Shown piece by piece: positions 8,349-16,127 of a stretch of 64,000 bases of DNA. Below the pieces are notes generated by a model. That model worked only from the letters and a program-made list of their open reading frames with translations. It had not been told where the DNA came from and ran no database searches. Both the position numbers and the translations under genes were made by a program. The number at the start of each line of letters is the position of its first letter. Position 1 is the first letter of the stretch. Origin of the DNA: Streptomyces sp. SUK 48 (GTDB lineage: Bacteria; Actinomycetota; Actinomycetes; Streptomycetales; Streptomycetaceae); NCBI RefSeq assembly GCF_009650765.1, contig NZ_CP045740.1:6858001-6922000 (forward strand), in the 5' to 3' direction.

Positions 8349-8444
8349 CGTCCGTCCTCCCAGCTCGCGGGCGTGTTGGCCGGATCGTACTCGTCCCGCA
8401 CCGCCCCGGCGAGCGCCGGGCCCGGCCGGAGCGCGGCAGCCGGC

Positions 8445-9104
8445 TCAGCGCGGCTCCACGAACCCCGACTCGTACGCCGCGATCACCGCCTGCGTCCGGT
8501 CGCGCGCGCCGAGCTTGGCCAGTACGGCGCTCACATGCGACTTGACCGTCTGTGCGCCCACCACGAGAGCGGCGGCGATCTCCGCGTTGGACAGCCCGCG
8601 CGCCATCAGCCGCAGCACCTCCGCCTCCCGCTCGGTCAGCCGCGCCCGCTCCAGAGCGGCCCGCACGGGCCGCCCGGCGCCGTCGCCGTACCGTGCGGCG
8701 AGCCGGCGTACCGAGGCCGGAAAGAGCAGCGACTCGCCCTCGGCGACCAGCCGTACCGCGTGCACGATCTCGGCGGGCCGGGCCCGCTTCAGCAGAAACC
8801 CGTCGGCGCCCGCGCGCAGCGCCTCGTACACGTACGCGTCGTCCTCGAAGGTGGTCACCACGAGGATCTTCGGCGGGTCGGGGACCGTGCGCAGCACCGC
8901 GCGAGTGGCCTCGATGCCGTCCAGCAGCGGCATCCGCACATCCATGGCGACGACATCCGGCAGCAGCCGCCGCACCATCGGGATCACCGCCGCGCCGTCG
9001 GCCGCCTCGCCCACCACCTCGATGTCGGGCTGCGCCCCGAGCACGGCCCGCAGCCCCGCGCGGACCAGCGGTTCGTCGTCGACGAGGAGTACGGTGACCG
9101 GCAT
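8445..9104 (-). CDS. NarL/FixJ-family response regulator
   Basis: A 219-residue response regulator. The receiver domain (1-120) has the acidic pocket DDE at 9-11, phospho-acceptor Asp55 in VAMDVRMP, and a T-K pair (VVTTFED, FLLKRA). The LuxR-type HTH lies at about 150-212 (LTEREAEVLRLMARGLSNAEIA). It is encoded downstream of its histidine kinase with a 45-bp gap and divergent from an ABC exporter, which it probably controls. Confidence 0.93.
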   Translation of the reverse strand: MPVTVLLVDDEPLVRAGLRAVLGAQPDIEVVGEAADGAAVIPMVRRLLPDVVAMDVRMPLLDGIEATRAVLRTVPDPPKILVVTTFEDDAYVYEALRAGADGFLLKRARPAEIVHAVRLVAEGESLLFPASVRRLAARYGDGAGRPVRAALERARLTEREAEVLRLMARGLSNAEIAAALVVGAQTVKSHVSAVLAKLGARDRTQAVIAAYESGFVEPR

Positions 9105-9149
9105 CCGGCCAGCCTAAGTCCTCTCCTCCGGAGCACCCCCCGACGGCCC

Positions 9150-10301
9150 TCAGCCCAGCGGCAGTTCGACCCGGACCAGCCAGTCGTCTAGCTCCGGGCC
9201 GGTGTGCGCGGTGCCGCCGAGCAGAGCGGCGCGCTCGCGTATGCCTCGCAGCCCGCTGCCCCGGCCGGGGCCGGGTATCGGCTCCGGCAGCGCGTTGCGC
9301 ACCCGCAGCAGCAGCCGGTCGTCGGTGACCGCGACCCGGACCCGCACGGGCACGGCGCCCGCGTGCCGCAGCACATTGGTCAGCGACTCCTGGAGGATGC
9401 GGTAGCCCTCGCGGGACACCGGCCCCGGCACCGCCGCGACCGGCCCCGACACCTCGGCGTCCACCGTCGCCCCTGAGGCCCGCGCCGACTCCAGCAGCCG
9501 GTCCGCCTCGGCCAGCGTGGGCCGGGCGCTCGCCGGCCGCTCGGCCTCGCGCAGTACCCCCAGCACCCGCTCCAGATCCGCGAGCGCGGCCCGGCCGGTC
9601 TCCTCGATCGCGCCGAGCGCCCGGCCGGTGAACTCCGGATCGCCCGCCGCGCGCGCCGCCCCCGCCTGCACCACCGCGACCGTCAGCGCGTGTCCGATGG
9701 AGTCGTGCAACTCCCGTGCGATGCGGTTCCGTTCGAGCAGCCGCTCGGTGCGCTCCTCCAGCGCGGCCAGCCGCTCGGCGGCCGACGACCCGAGCAGCCG
9801 CCGCGCGCACCCCGTGACCAGCGCGCCCAGGCCGACGAGCGCGCCGTACAGGACGAGCAGCGGGAGGGGCGACAGCAGGGCCCAGGCGCGTGCCGGCGGC
9901 AGCCGGTCCAGCAGCATCCCGGACGGCGCGTGCCCCCACGCGCAGCGCGCCAGCTCGACCGCGGCGACGAGCGACCACACCGTGATGGAGCAGGTCACCC
10001 AGCCCAGCACCCAGCGCAGCTCCAGCCAGCCCACCGTGCGCAGCCGGTCCCGCCAACTCGCCGCCGGGGCCTCGGATATGCCGGGATCCGGCCCATCGGG
10101 CGTCAGCATCAACCGCGCCTGCACGCCCTCGCCCCGGCGGACGGCGGGCAGCAGTCCGAGCGGGACGAGCACCAGGGCGGGCACCCAGGGACGCTCGGGG
10201 TCGATGAAGAGCCACAGACTCTCCATCAGCATCGGCACCCACAGATGCAGCAGCCGTGTGTACGTCGTCCCGCGCAGCAACGGGCGCGGGAGGCGGACCA
10301 T
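9150..10301 (-). CDS. Two-component sensor histidine kinase, HisKA_3 family
   Basis: The protein has 383 residues when started at ATG 10301 (MVRLPRP); an extension to 10364 would run through the intergenic palindrome and is rejected. The N-terminal half is membrane-embedded, with several hydrophobic segments (around LLHLWVPMLMESLWLF, WVPALVLVPLGLL, VTCSITVWSLVAA, LLVLYGALVGLGALV). The phospho-acceptor motif is RIARELHDSIGHAL, the N-box is LQESLTNVLRHA, and the ATP lid is GSGLRGIRERA. No large extracellular loop is present, so it likely senses a membrane event such as exporter activity or cell-envelope drugs. Confidence 0.92.
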   Translation of the reverse strand: MVRLPRPLLRGTTYTRLLHLWVPMLMESLWLFIDPERPWVPALVLVPLGLLPAVRRGEGVQARLMLTPDGPDPGISEAPAASWRDRLRTVGWLELRWVLGWVTCSITVWSLVAAVELARCAWGHAPSGMLLDRLPPARAWALLSPLPLLVLYGALVGLGALVTGCARRLLGSSAAERLAALEERTERLLERNRIARELHDSIGHALTVAVVQAGAARAAGDPEFTGRALGAIEETGRAALADLERVLGVLREAERPASARPTLAEADRLLESARASGATVDAEVSGPVAAVPGPVSREGYRILQESLTNVLRHAGAVPVRVRVAVTDDRLLLRVRNALPEPIPGPGRGSGLRGIRERAALLGGTAHTGPELDDWLVRVELPLG

Positions 10302-10335
10302 GCGCACATCGTCGCACCCACCACTGACAACGGAC

Positions 10336-10353
10336 CTCCCCCGCGCGGGGGAG
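10336..10353. promoter_or_regulatory. 18-bp perfect palindrome between kinase and ABC exporter
   Basis: CTCCCCCGCGCGGGGGAG is a perfect inverted repeat in the 107-bp divergent region. A weaker CTCC...GGGGGAG copy follows at about 10359-10375. The position suits an operator for the NarL-type regulator controlling both directions. Confidence 0.6.
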
Positions 10354-10408
10354 ACGATCTCCACCGGCGGGGGAGGCGCCGACTCCCGTGCCCCGCCAGG
10401 CTGGAGCC

Positions 10409-11328
10409 ATGACCAGCATCGACGTACGCGACCTCACCAAGGAGTACGGCGCCCGGCGGGCCGTGGACGGTCTGGGCTTCAGCGTCCGCCCCGGCCGTGT
10501 CACGGGATTCCTCGGCCCCAACGGCGCGGGCAAGTCCACCACCATGCGCCTCGTCCTCGGCCTCGACCGCCCCACCTCGGGCACCGCCACCATCGGCGGC
10601 CGGGCGTACGCCGCGCTGCGCGAGCCGCTGCGCCGGGTGGGCGCCCTGCTGGACGCCGGGGCCGCGCACCGCTCCCGCACCGCCCGCGACCATCTGCGGG
10701 CCCTCGCGGCGAGCAACCGCATCCCCGGCGCCCGCGTCGACGCGGTCCTCGAACAGACCGGTCTCGCCGAGGTGGCCCGGCGCCGGGTGGGCACCTACTC
10801 GCTCGGCATGCGCCAGCGGCTCGGCATCGCCGCGGCCCTGCTCGGCGACCCCGGGGTGATCCTGCTGGACGAGCCCGCCAACGGCCTGGACCCGGAGGGC
10901 ATCGTCTGGATCCGCGCTCTGCTGCGCGGCCTCGCCGCCGACGGCCGCACCGTCCTGGTCTCCAGCCATCTGATGAACGAGACCGCGTCCTTCGCCGACC
11001 ACCTGGTGATCCTCGGCCGCGGCCGCCTCCTCGCCGACACCCCGTGCGGGAGTTCATCGACGCCCGCGTCCAGCCCGAGGTCAGGGTCCGCAGCACCGAC
11101 GCCGGCGCGCTCGGCGAACTGCTCGCCCGGCACGGCCACACCGCCGCGCGGCACGCGGACGGCGCCTGGACGGTACGGCACACCAGCGCCGAGGAACTCG
11201 GGCGTCTGCTCGCCCAGGAGGGCGTGCCCGTCCTCGAACTCGCCGCCTGCGAAGGCACCTTGGAGCAGGCGTACCTCGATCTGACCGCCGCCGAAGCCGA
11301 GTTCGCCGCCCAGCCCCAGGAGGTCTGA
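10409..11328 (+). pseudogene. ABC transporter ATP-binding gene, frameshifted
   Basis: The reading frame starting at ATG 10409 encodes a normal exporter ATPase: Walker A GPNGAGKST, signature SLGMRQRLGIAAAL, Walker B VILLDEP, H-loop SSHL. It is intact to LADTP at about 11044. From there the homologous C-terminal part (VREFIDARVQPEVRV onward to the stop at 11326-11328) continues in another frame. One base appears to be missing in ACCCCGTGCGGG (about 11040-11049). Without correction the protein would end at 11284 with an unrelated tail of about 75 residues. It is either a sequencing error or a real 1-bp deletion. The ABC core is complete, so partial function is possible. Confidence 0.85.
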
Positions 11329-11330
11329 CC

Positions 11331-12047
11331 ATGCCGTTCGTCCCGGTGCTGCGCGCCGAGCTGATCAAGATCCGCACCCTGCGCTCGCTCGTCGGCTCGC
11401 TGGCCGCGGTCGTCCTCGTCACGGCCGCCTTCTCCGCGCTCGCCTCGGCCTCCCCCGACGAGCACGACCCCGACCCGCTGTTCTCGGCGTTCTTCGGCAT
11501 CGGCTTCGGGCAGATCGCCGCCATCGCCTTCGGTACGACGGCCGTGGCGGCGGAGTTCCGCGGCGGGGCGCTGCGGCTGACGCTGGCGGCCAGCCCGGAC
11601 CGGCCGCGCTGGTTCGCCGCCAAGGCCGCCGCGATCGCCCTGCCCGCGCTCGCCGCCGGGCTGCTCACGGGAGCGGTGACGCTCCTGGTCGGGCGGGCCG
11701 TCCTCGGCGCCGACGGCCCGGCCTGGGCACAGGGGCTGCGCGGCGCCCTCGGCTGCGGCCTCCAGCTCACCCTGATGGCCCTGTTCGCCGCGGGCCTCAC
11801 CGCCGTGCTGCGCAGCGGTGTCGCGACCCTCTCGATCCTGATCCCGTTCCTGCTGATCGTGTCCTTCGTGATCGGCGACATGTCCGCGGGCATCGCCGAC
11901 TTCCTCCCCGACCGCGCGGGCCAGGTCGCCCTGCACAGCACCTGGGACGGCCCCCTCGGCCCCTGGACCGGTCTCGGGGTGTGCGCCCTGTGGACGGCGG
12001 CCGCTCTCCTGGCGGGCGCCTGGTCGGTCAGCCGCAGGGACGCCTGA
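11331..12047 (+). CDS. ABC exporter permease
   Basis: A 238-residue integral membrane protein with about six hydrophobic segments (for example LVGSLAAVVLVTAAFSAL, IAAIAFGTTAVAA, LLIVSFVIGDM, GVCALWTAAALLAGA). The N-terminal VLRAELIKIRTLRS and AAEFRGGALRLTL resemble ABC-2 type permeases that pair with single ATPases in drug or peptide export. It follows the ATPase stop by 2 bp, so the two are translationally coupled. The substrate is unknown. Confidence 0.88.
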   Translation: MPFVPVLRAELIKIRTLRSLVGSLAAVVLVTAAFSALASASPDEHDPDPLFSAFFGIGFGQIAAIAFGTTAVAAEFRGGALRLTLAASPDRPRWFAAKAAAIALPALAAGLLTGAVTLLVGRAVLGADGPAWAQGLRGALGCGLQLTLMALFAAGLTAVLRSGVATLSILIPFLLIVSFVIGDMSAGIADFLPDRAGQVALHSTWDGPLGPWTGLGVCALWTAAALLAGAWSVSRRDA

Positions 12048-12048
12048 G

Positions 12049-12597
12049 CTACTCCTCGGCGGCCAGCCGCAGCCGCCCGTACTCCTCCGCCATCGTCGCC
12101 GCCGTCCAATGGGCGTTCAGGCCGCTGGGGTTGGGGAGGACCCAGATCCGGGTGTTCCCGATGGCCCGCTCCTGCGGACCGATCCGGGCGGTGCGGTCGG
12201 CGAAGGCGGCGCGGTAGGCGGTCACACCGACCACGGCGAGCCAGCGCGGCGCGAGGTGCCCTACCTTCTCGGTCAGCAGCCGGCCGCCCTCGGTGTACTC
12301 CTCGGCGGTCAGCTCGTCCGCCCGGGCGGTGGCCCGGGCCACGACGTTGGTGATGCCGAGGCCGTACGACAGCAGGTCCCCCTGCTCGGCCGGTTTCAGC
12401 AGGCGCGGGGTGAAGCCGGACAGGTGCAGCACCGGCCAGAACCGGTTGCCCGGGCGGGCGAAGTGGTGGCCGGTGGCCGCCGTCATCAGGCCCGGGTTGA
12501 TGCCGCAGAAAAGGACCCGGAGGCCGCCCGCGACCACGTCCGGGACGAGACGGTCGCGGGCGGCCTCCAGGTCCGCCTTCGTCGGACGCGGAGTCAG
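12049..12597 (-). CDS. mug: G/U mismatch-specific uracil-DNA glycosylase (Mug)
   Basis: Mug/TDG-family DNA repair enzyme that removes uracil or ethenocytosine from mismatches. The catalytic-loop motif LFCGINPGL and the C-terminal LPNPSGLNAH motif are both present. The longest ATG/GTG frame begins at VVAGGLRVLF (12537), but family homology extends about 20 residues further upstream (TPRPTKADLEAARDR). The only available start there is CTG at 12597, which overlaps the purB stop as CTGA. I choose that start, giving 182 residues; it implies a CTG start coupled to purB. Confidence 0.88.
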   Translation of the reverse strand: MTPRPTKADLEAARDRLVPDVVAGGLRVLFCGINPGLMTAATGHHFARPGNRFWPVLHLSGFTPRLLKPAEQGDLLSYGLGITNVVARATARADELTAEEYTEGGRLLTEKVGHLAPRWLAVVGVTAYRAAFADRTARIGPQERAIGNTRIWVLPNPSGLNAHWTAATMAEEYGRLRLAAEE

Positions 12598-14036
12598 AGG
12601 ATCGCTCCGGGGGTGTAGCCGGCGGCCTCGGGGCGCTGCTTGACGATCTCCTCGATCCGGCCGACGACCACGCCGACCTGGGCGGCCGCGGCGCCCGTGA
12701 AGGACAGCTTGTCGGCCATCAGCGCGGCCAGCTGGTCACGGCCCAGCGGCAGCCGCTCGTCGGCGGCGAGCTTGTCCAGCAGATCGTTGCGCTCGGCACC
12801 CTGCTCGCGCATGGCGAGGGCGGTGGCGACGGCGTTCTCCTTGATCGCCTCGTGCGCGACCTCGCGGCCGACCCCGGCGCGCACCGCGCCCATCAGCACC
12901 TTGGTGGTGGCGAGGAACGGCAGGTAGCGGTCCAGCTCACGGGCGATGACCGCCGGGAACGCGCCGAACTCGTCCAGCACGGTCAGGAAGGTCTCCAGCA
13001 GGCCGTCCAGCGCGAAGAACGCGTCCGGGAGCGCGACGCGGCGCACCACGGAGCAGGACACGTCGCCCTCGTTCCACTGGTCGCCCGCCAGCTCGCCGGT
13101 CATCGAGGCGTAGCCGCGCAGGATCACCATCAGGCCGTTGACGCGCTCGCAGGAGCGGGTGTTCATCTTGTGCGGCATCGCCGAGGAGCCGACCTGGCCG
13201 GGCTTGAAGCCCTCGGTGACCAGCTCGTTGCCGGCCATCAGCCGGATCGTCCTGGCCAGCGAGGACGGCGCCGCCGCCAGCTGCACCAGCGCGGTGACGG
13301 CCTCGTAGTCCAGCGAGCGCGGGTAGACCTGGCCGACCGAGGTGAACGCCTCGGAGAAACCCAGGTGGGAGGCGATCCGCTGCTCCAGCTCGGCGAGCTT
13401 GGCCGCGTCGCCGCCCAGCAGGTCCAGCATGTCCTGCGCGGTGCCCACCGGGCCCTTGATGCCGCGCAGCGGGTAGCGGGCGAGCAGCTCCTCCACGCGG
13501 CCATAGGCCACGAGCAGCTCGTCGGCGGCGGTCGCGAAGCGCTTGCCGAGGGTGGTGGCCTGCGCGGCCACGTTGTGCGAGCGGCCGGCCATGACCAGCT
13601 CGGCGTACTCGCCGGCCAGCTTGCCCAGGCGGGCGAGGACGGACACGCTGCGGTCGCGCATCAGCTCAAGGGAGAGCCGGATCTGGAGCTGCTCGACGTT
13701 CTCCGTGAGGTCGCGGGAGGTCATGCCCTTGTGCACGTGCTCGTGCCCGGCGAGGGCGTTGAACTCCTCGATCCGCGCCTTCACATCGTGCCGGGTGACC
13801 TTCTCGCGCTCGGCGATCGAGGCCAGGTCGACGGTGTCGAGGACACGCTCGTAGTCGGCGATCGCCTCGTCCGGCACCTCGATGCCGAGATCCTTCTGGG
13901 CCCGCAGCACGGCGAGCCAGAGCTGCCGCTCCAGTTTCACCTTCTGCTCGGGCGACCAGAGCGTGGCGAGCTCGGCGGAGGCGTAGCGTCCGGCGAGGAC
14001 GTTCGGAATGCGGGGCTTGACGGGCGCTGAAGTCAC
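12594..14036 (-). CDS. purB: Adenylosuccinate lyase
   Basis: A 480-residue fumarase/aspartase-superfamily enzyme acting twice in purine synthesis, on SAICAR and on adenylosuccinate, releasing fumarate. The superfamily signature is GSSAMPHKMN, the upstream substrate motifs are GMTSRDLTENV and AGRSHNVAAQ, and the tetrameric helical core is complete. Its length is typical of the long actinobacterial form. The stop codon overlaps the probable CTG start of mug by 4 bp. No other purine genes are present in the window. Confidence 0.96.
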   Translation of the reverse strand: MTSAPVKPRIPNVLAGRYASAELATLWSPEQKVKLERQLWLAVLRAQKDLGIEVPDEAIADYERVLDTVDLASIAEREKVTRHDVKARIEEFNALAGHEHVHKGMTSRDLTENVEQLQIRLSLELMRDRSVSVLARLGKLAGEYAELVMAGRSHNVAAQATTLGKRFATAADELLVAYGRVEELLARYPLRGIKGPVGTAQDMLDLLGGDAAKLAELEQRIASHLGFSEAFTSVGQVYPRSLDYEAVTALVQLAAAPSSLARTIRLMAGNELVTEGFKPGQVGSSAMPHKMNTRSCERVNGLMVILRGYASMTGELAGDQWNEGDVSCSVVRRVALPDAFFALDGLLETFLTVLDEFGAFPAVIARELDRYLPFLATTKVLMGAVRAGVGREVAHEAIKENAVATALAMREQGAERNDLLDKLAADERLPLGRDQLAALMADKLSFTGAAAAQVGVVVGRIEEIVKQRPEAAGYTPGAIL

Positions 14037-14159
14037 GTGTCCAGAGTTTACAGTCCGTCCATACAGGGTCCGTACCGTCCAGGGACCGTAGGAAACTACA
14101 GGTCAGCGGGCCCTTGCGTGGGTCATCACGTATCTGTCCGTGAGACGAATGTGAGACGG

Positions 14160-14612
14160 GTCGAGTTGGTGTCCGCCGAGGTGAACGTGACACAGCCCGG
14201 TGAGATCTCCCAGTACCTGGACGCGTTCGAGCGGCTCGACACGAAGCGGTCGTCGTAGACATGAAAGGTCTCTTCGGGCCAGTGCGTTCGCTGAGCCGTC
14301 ATCGGGACGATGCCGAGGGATACCGCCGGCAGCGCACCAGCGGTGAGAAGGTAGCCGAGTTGTGCGGCCATCGCGTCCGTGTCCGCGATCCGGTAGTACA
14401 GGGCCGGCTCCTCGATGACGACGATGAAGCGATGCCCCTGCTCGTGGACGATACGGGAACGGGCGATGCGTGCACGGGCGGCCTCGGCGCTGTCGCCGGC
14501 CGGAAGGCCGTGAACGTCTGCGGCGATCCCGAGGACGGCGAGCGCGTAGCCCTCGGTCTGGAGCAGGCCGGGAACGAGACCTGCCGAGTACAGCCGGTGG
14601 CACTCCGGATCG
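14160..14612 (-). pseudogene. Remnant of a DUF5753 (Scr1-type) XRE regulator with an inverted tail
   Basis: Reading leftward from about 14612, the frame encodes the C-terminal domain of XRE/DUF5753 regulators: LVPGLLQTEGYALAVLG, IEEPALYYRIADTDAMAAQL, VSLGIVPMTAQ and WPEETFHVYDDRF. The N-terminal HTH is missing. After DRFV the expected next piece, VELVSAEVNVTQPGEISQYL, is found on the opposite strand (14160-14240). The flipped 81-bp block is bounded by GTCGAG (14160-14165) and CTCGAC (14235-14240). Flipping it back restores the order but leaves a 1-nt frame offset. The gene is inactive; a relative is intact at 26570. Confidence 0.8.
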
Positions 14613-14896
14613 TGGACGAGGGCTGGCACGCCCTGCTGCTCCACATTGCCATGTACGCCGAACTGTGCGACCGGCTCGGCGGCGCCTTCGTCCACCACTA
14701 TCCGGGCTATGACCCCACCCTGTACGACCGTGAGATCGTCGACCGCACCCGCGAAAAGATCACCGCTCTCGGGTGGGTGGCAGACCCGGAACTGTGGGGA
14801 CCGCCTTCCGACGAGACCCTCGTCTCGGTCGCGGCGAAGTGCCAGCACGCCCCGGAGTGCACGATCAAACCCATGCCGAAGCCCGAGTGGCCGTAA
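14597..14896 (+). pseudogene. C-terminal remnant of a glycine-rich/WH-type hypothetical protein
   Basis: The rightward frame encodes VDEGWHALLLH, AELCDRLGGAFVHHYPGYDP, ADPELWGP and a final CQHAPECT segment. This pattern (VDxGWHxxxLHTxxYxxxC...FxHHxP) is familiar from a family of Streptomyces hypothetical proteins of about 180-200 residues, of which only the last 99 are left. GTG at 14597 could allow expression. Its 5' end abuts the leftward DUF5753 remnant, so the two broken genes meet at about 14600. The function of the family is not known to me. Confidence 0.5.
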
Positions 14897-14920
14897 CCTC
14901 GCTCCGTGAAGGGAGGCCAC

Positions 14921-15049
14921 ATGGAATCCGAGTGGATCGATCCGCGATACGCGAAGCTCGTCGCGGCGTGGAAGGCCGCACAGCGGCCGACATCGCGTGA
15001 CCCCGAACCAAAGCCTGCGCGAGGGTTCATCATCCTGTCGAAGGGCTGA
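14921..15049 (+). CDS. Small ORF of 42 residues
   Basis: ATG at 14921 is preceded by GGGAGG (14911-14916) with a 4-base gap, an excellent ribosome site. The 42-residue product begins MESEWIDPRYAKLVAAWKAA and ends RGFIILSKG. It sits 25 bp after the truncated hypothetical gene and directly before a strong terminator, so it probably was the last gene of that unit. No domain is recognised. Confidence 0.55.
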   Translation: MESEWIDPRYAKLVAAWKAAQRPTSRDPEPKPARGFIILSKG

Positions 15050-15066
15050 CAGCACGTCCCCGGGAC

Positions 15067-15105
15067 GCCCGCCCTCGTCGCTTCCCAGGGATGGCGAGGG
15101 CGGGC
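15067..15105. terminator. Strong hairpin terminator
   Basis: GCCCGCCCTCG (15067-15077) and CGAGGGCGGGC (15095-15105) form a perfect 11-bp stem with a 17-nt loop. It lies 18 bp after the small ORF and about 100 bp beyond the end of the convergent SGNH gene, so it can serve both strands. Confidence 0.75.
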
Positions 15106-15205
15106 GGCCCTTGCCTCCGCTGGCCGGGGCTGAGGCGGTTACCCAGGCACGGGTATCTCACTCGCTCACGAAGCTCAGCGACCGCCATCCCGAGCACCGC
15201 GCCCC

Positions 15206-16021
15206 TTACGCCCGGCCCTCGTACGCCTCTCGCGCCTCGGAGTGTACGTACGGGAGCAGTTCCGGGCGCTTGGCCGGCAGGCCGTCGCCGGAGGAGCGGC
15301 CGGTCAGGCGTCTGGCTATCCAGGGCAGCAGATGCTGCCGGGCGAAGCGGACGTCCGCCGTTCGCCGGGCGAGCCAGGCCGGGGGCGCGGTGGCCGGCAT
15401 CGGCACCTGCCACTCGGTGTCCTCGGGCGGGTAGCCGAGCGTCTGCCAGACCGCCTCGGCCACCCGGCGGTGCCCGTCGGCCGTCAGATGCAGCCGGTCC
15501 ACGTCCCACAGCCGGGGGTCGGCGAGCGCGGGGGCGCCGTACAGGTCGACGACGAGGGCGCCGTGCCGCGCGGCCAGCTCGTCCACGGTGGCGAACAGCT
15601 CCTCCATGCGCGGCCGGAACCGTTCCAGGACCGGGCCCTGGCGGCCGGGGCTGCGCATCAGCACCAGCCGCTCGCAGGAGGGGGCGAGCCGCTCCACGGC
15701 CTCGGTGAGCAGCCCGCGCACCCGGCCCATGTCGCACTTGGGCCGCAGGGTGTCGTTGAGCCCGCCGACCAGGGTCACCACGTCGGCTTTCATGGCGGCG
15801 GCCGTCTCCACCTGCTCGTCGACGATCTGCCCGATCAGCTTGCCGCGCACGGCGAGATTGGCGTACCGGAAGCCGGGGGCGCTCGCCGCCATCCGCGCGG
15901 CAAGGACGTCCGCCCAGCCCCGGTAGGAGCCGTCGGGCAGCAGGTCCGACATGCCCTCGGTGAAGGAGTCGCCGACCGCGACCAGGCTGGTGTACGGGGG
16001 AGGAGTGGGATTCGTCTGCAT
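15206..16021 (-). CDS. SGNH/GDSL-family hydrolase
   Basis: Encodes 271 residues. The GDSL block I is AVGDSFTEG with the nucleophile serine at about residue 19, block III is VGGLNDTL, and block V is DRLHLTADGH with the Asp-His pair. No signal peptide is seen, so the enzyme is probably cytoplasmic. The family hydrolyses esters and acetyl groups; the substrate is unknown. ATG 16021 (MQTNPTPPP) is preferred over 16087 because conservation begins there. The upstream DNA contains a run of CCGACCGACCG type repeats (16060-16075). Confidence 0.85.
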   Translation of the reverse strand: MQTNPTPPPYTSLVAVGDSFTEGMSDLLPDGSYRGWADVLAARMAASAPGFRYANLAVRGKLIGQIVDEQVETAAAMKADVVTLVGGLNDTLRPKCDMGRVRGLLTEAVERLAPSCERLVLMRSPGRQGPVLERFRPRMEELFATVDELAARHGALVVDLYGAPALADPRLWDVDRLHLTADGHRRVAEAVWQTLGYPPEDTEWQVPMPATAPPAWLARRTADVRFARQHLLPWIARRLTGRSSGDGLPAKRPELLPYVHSEAREAYEGRA

Positions 16022-16127
16022 GGCGAGAGCGATGGTATCCCGGCTCCATACCCAGCGGTCGGTCGGTAGGTAAAACCTGGCGGACAACCTGGCAGACCCG
16101 CGGGAGAACGCAGGGAGGGCCGCGTGC

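Noticed and set aside
7807..10794. A 995-codon leftward frame spanning the ROK, response regulator and kinase genes
   Set aside because: It is out of frame with three recognised genes on the same strand and has no family similarity; typical high-GC frame artefact.
11040..11050. A programmed ribosomal frameshift in the ABC ATPase gene
   Set aside because: There is no slippery heptamer or clear downstream stimulatory structure; a 1-bp deletion or sequencing error is simpler.
14261..14596. The 5' half of the rightward frame 14261-14896 as coding sequence
   Set aside because: Up to about 14597 it is antisense to the conserved DUF5753 segment; only the part after that shows family-like sequence.
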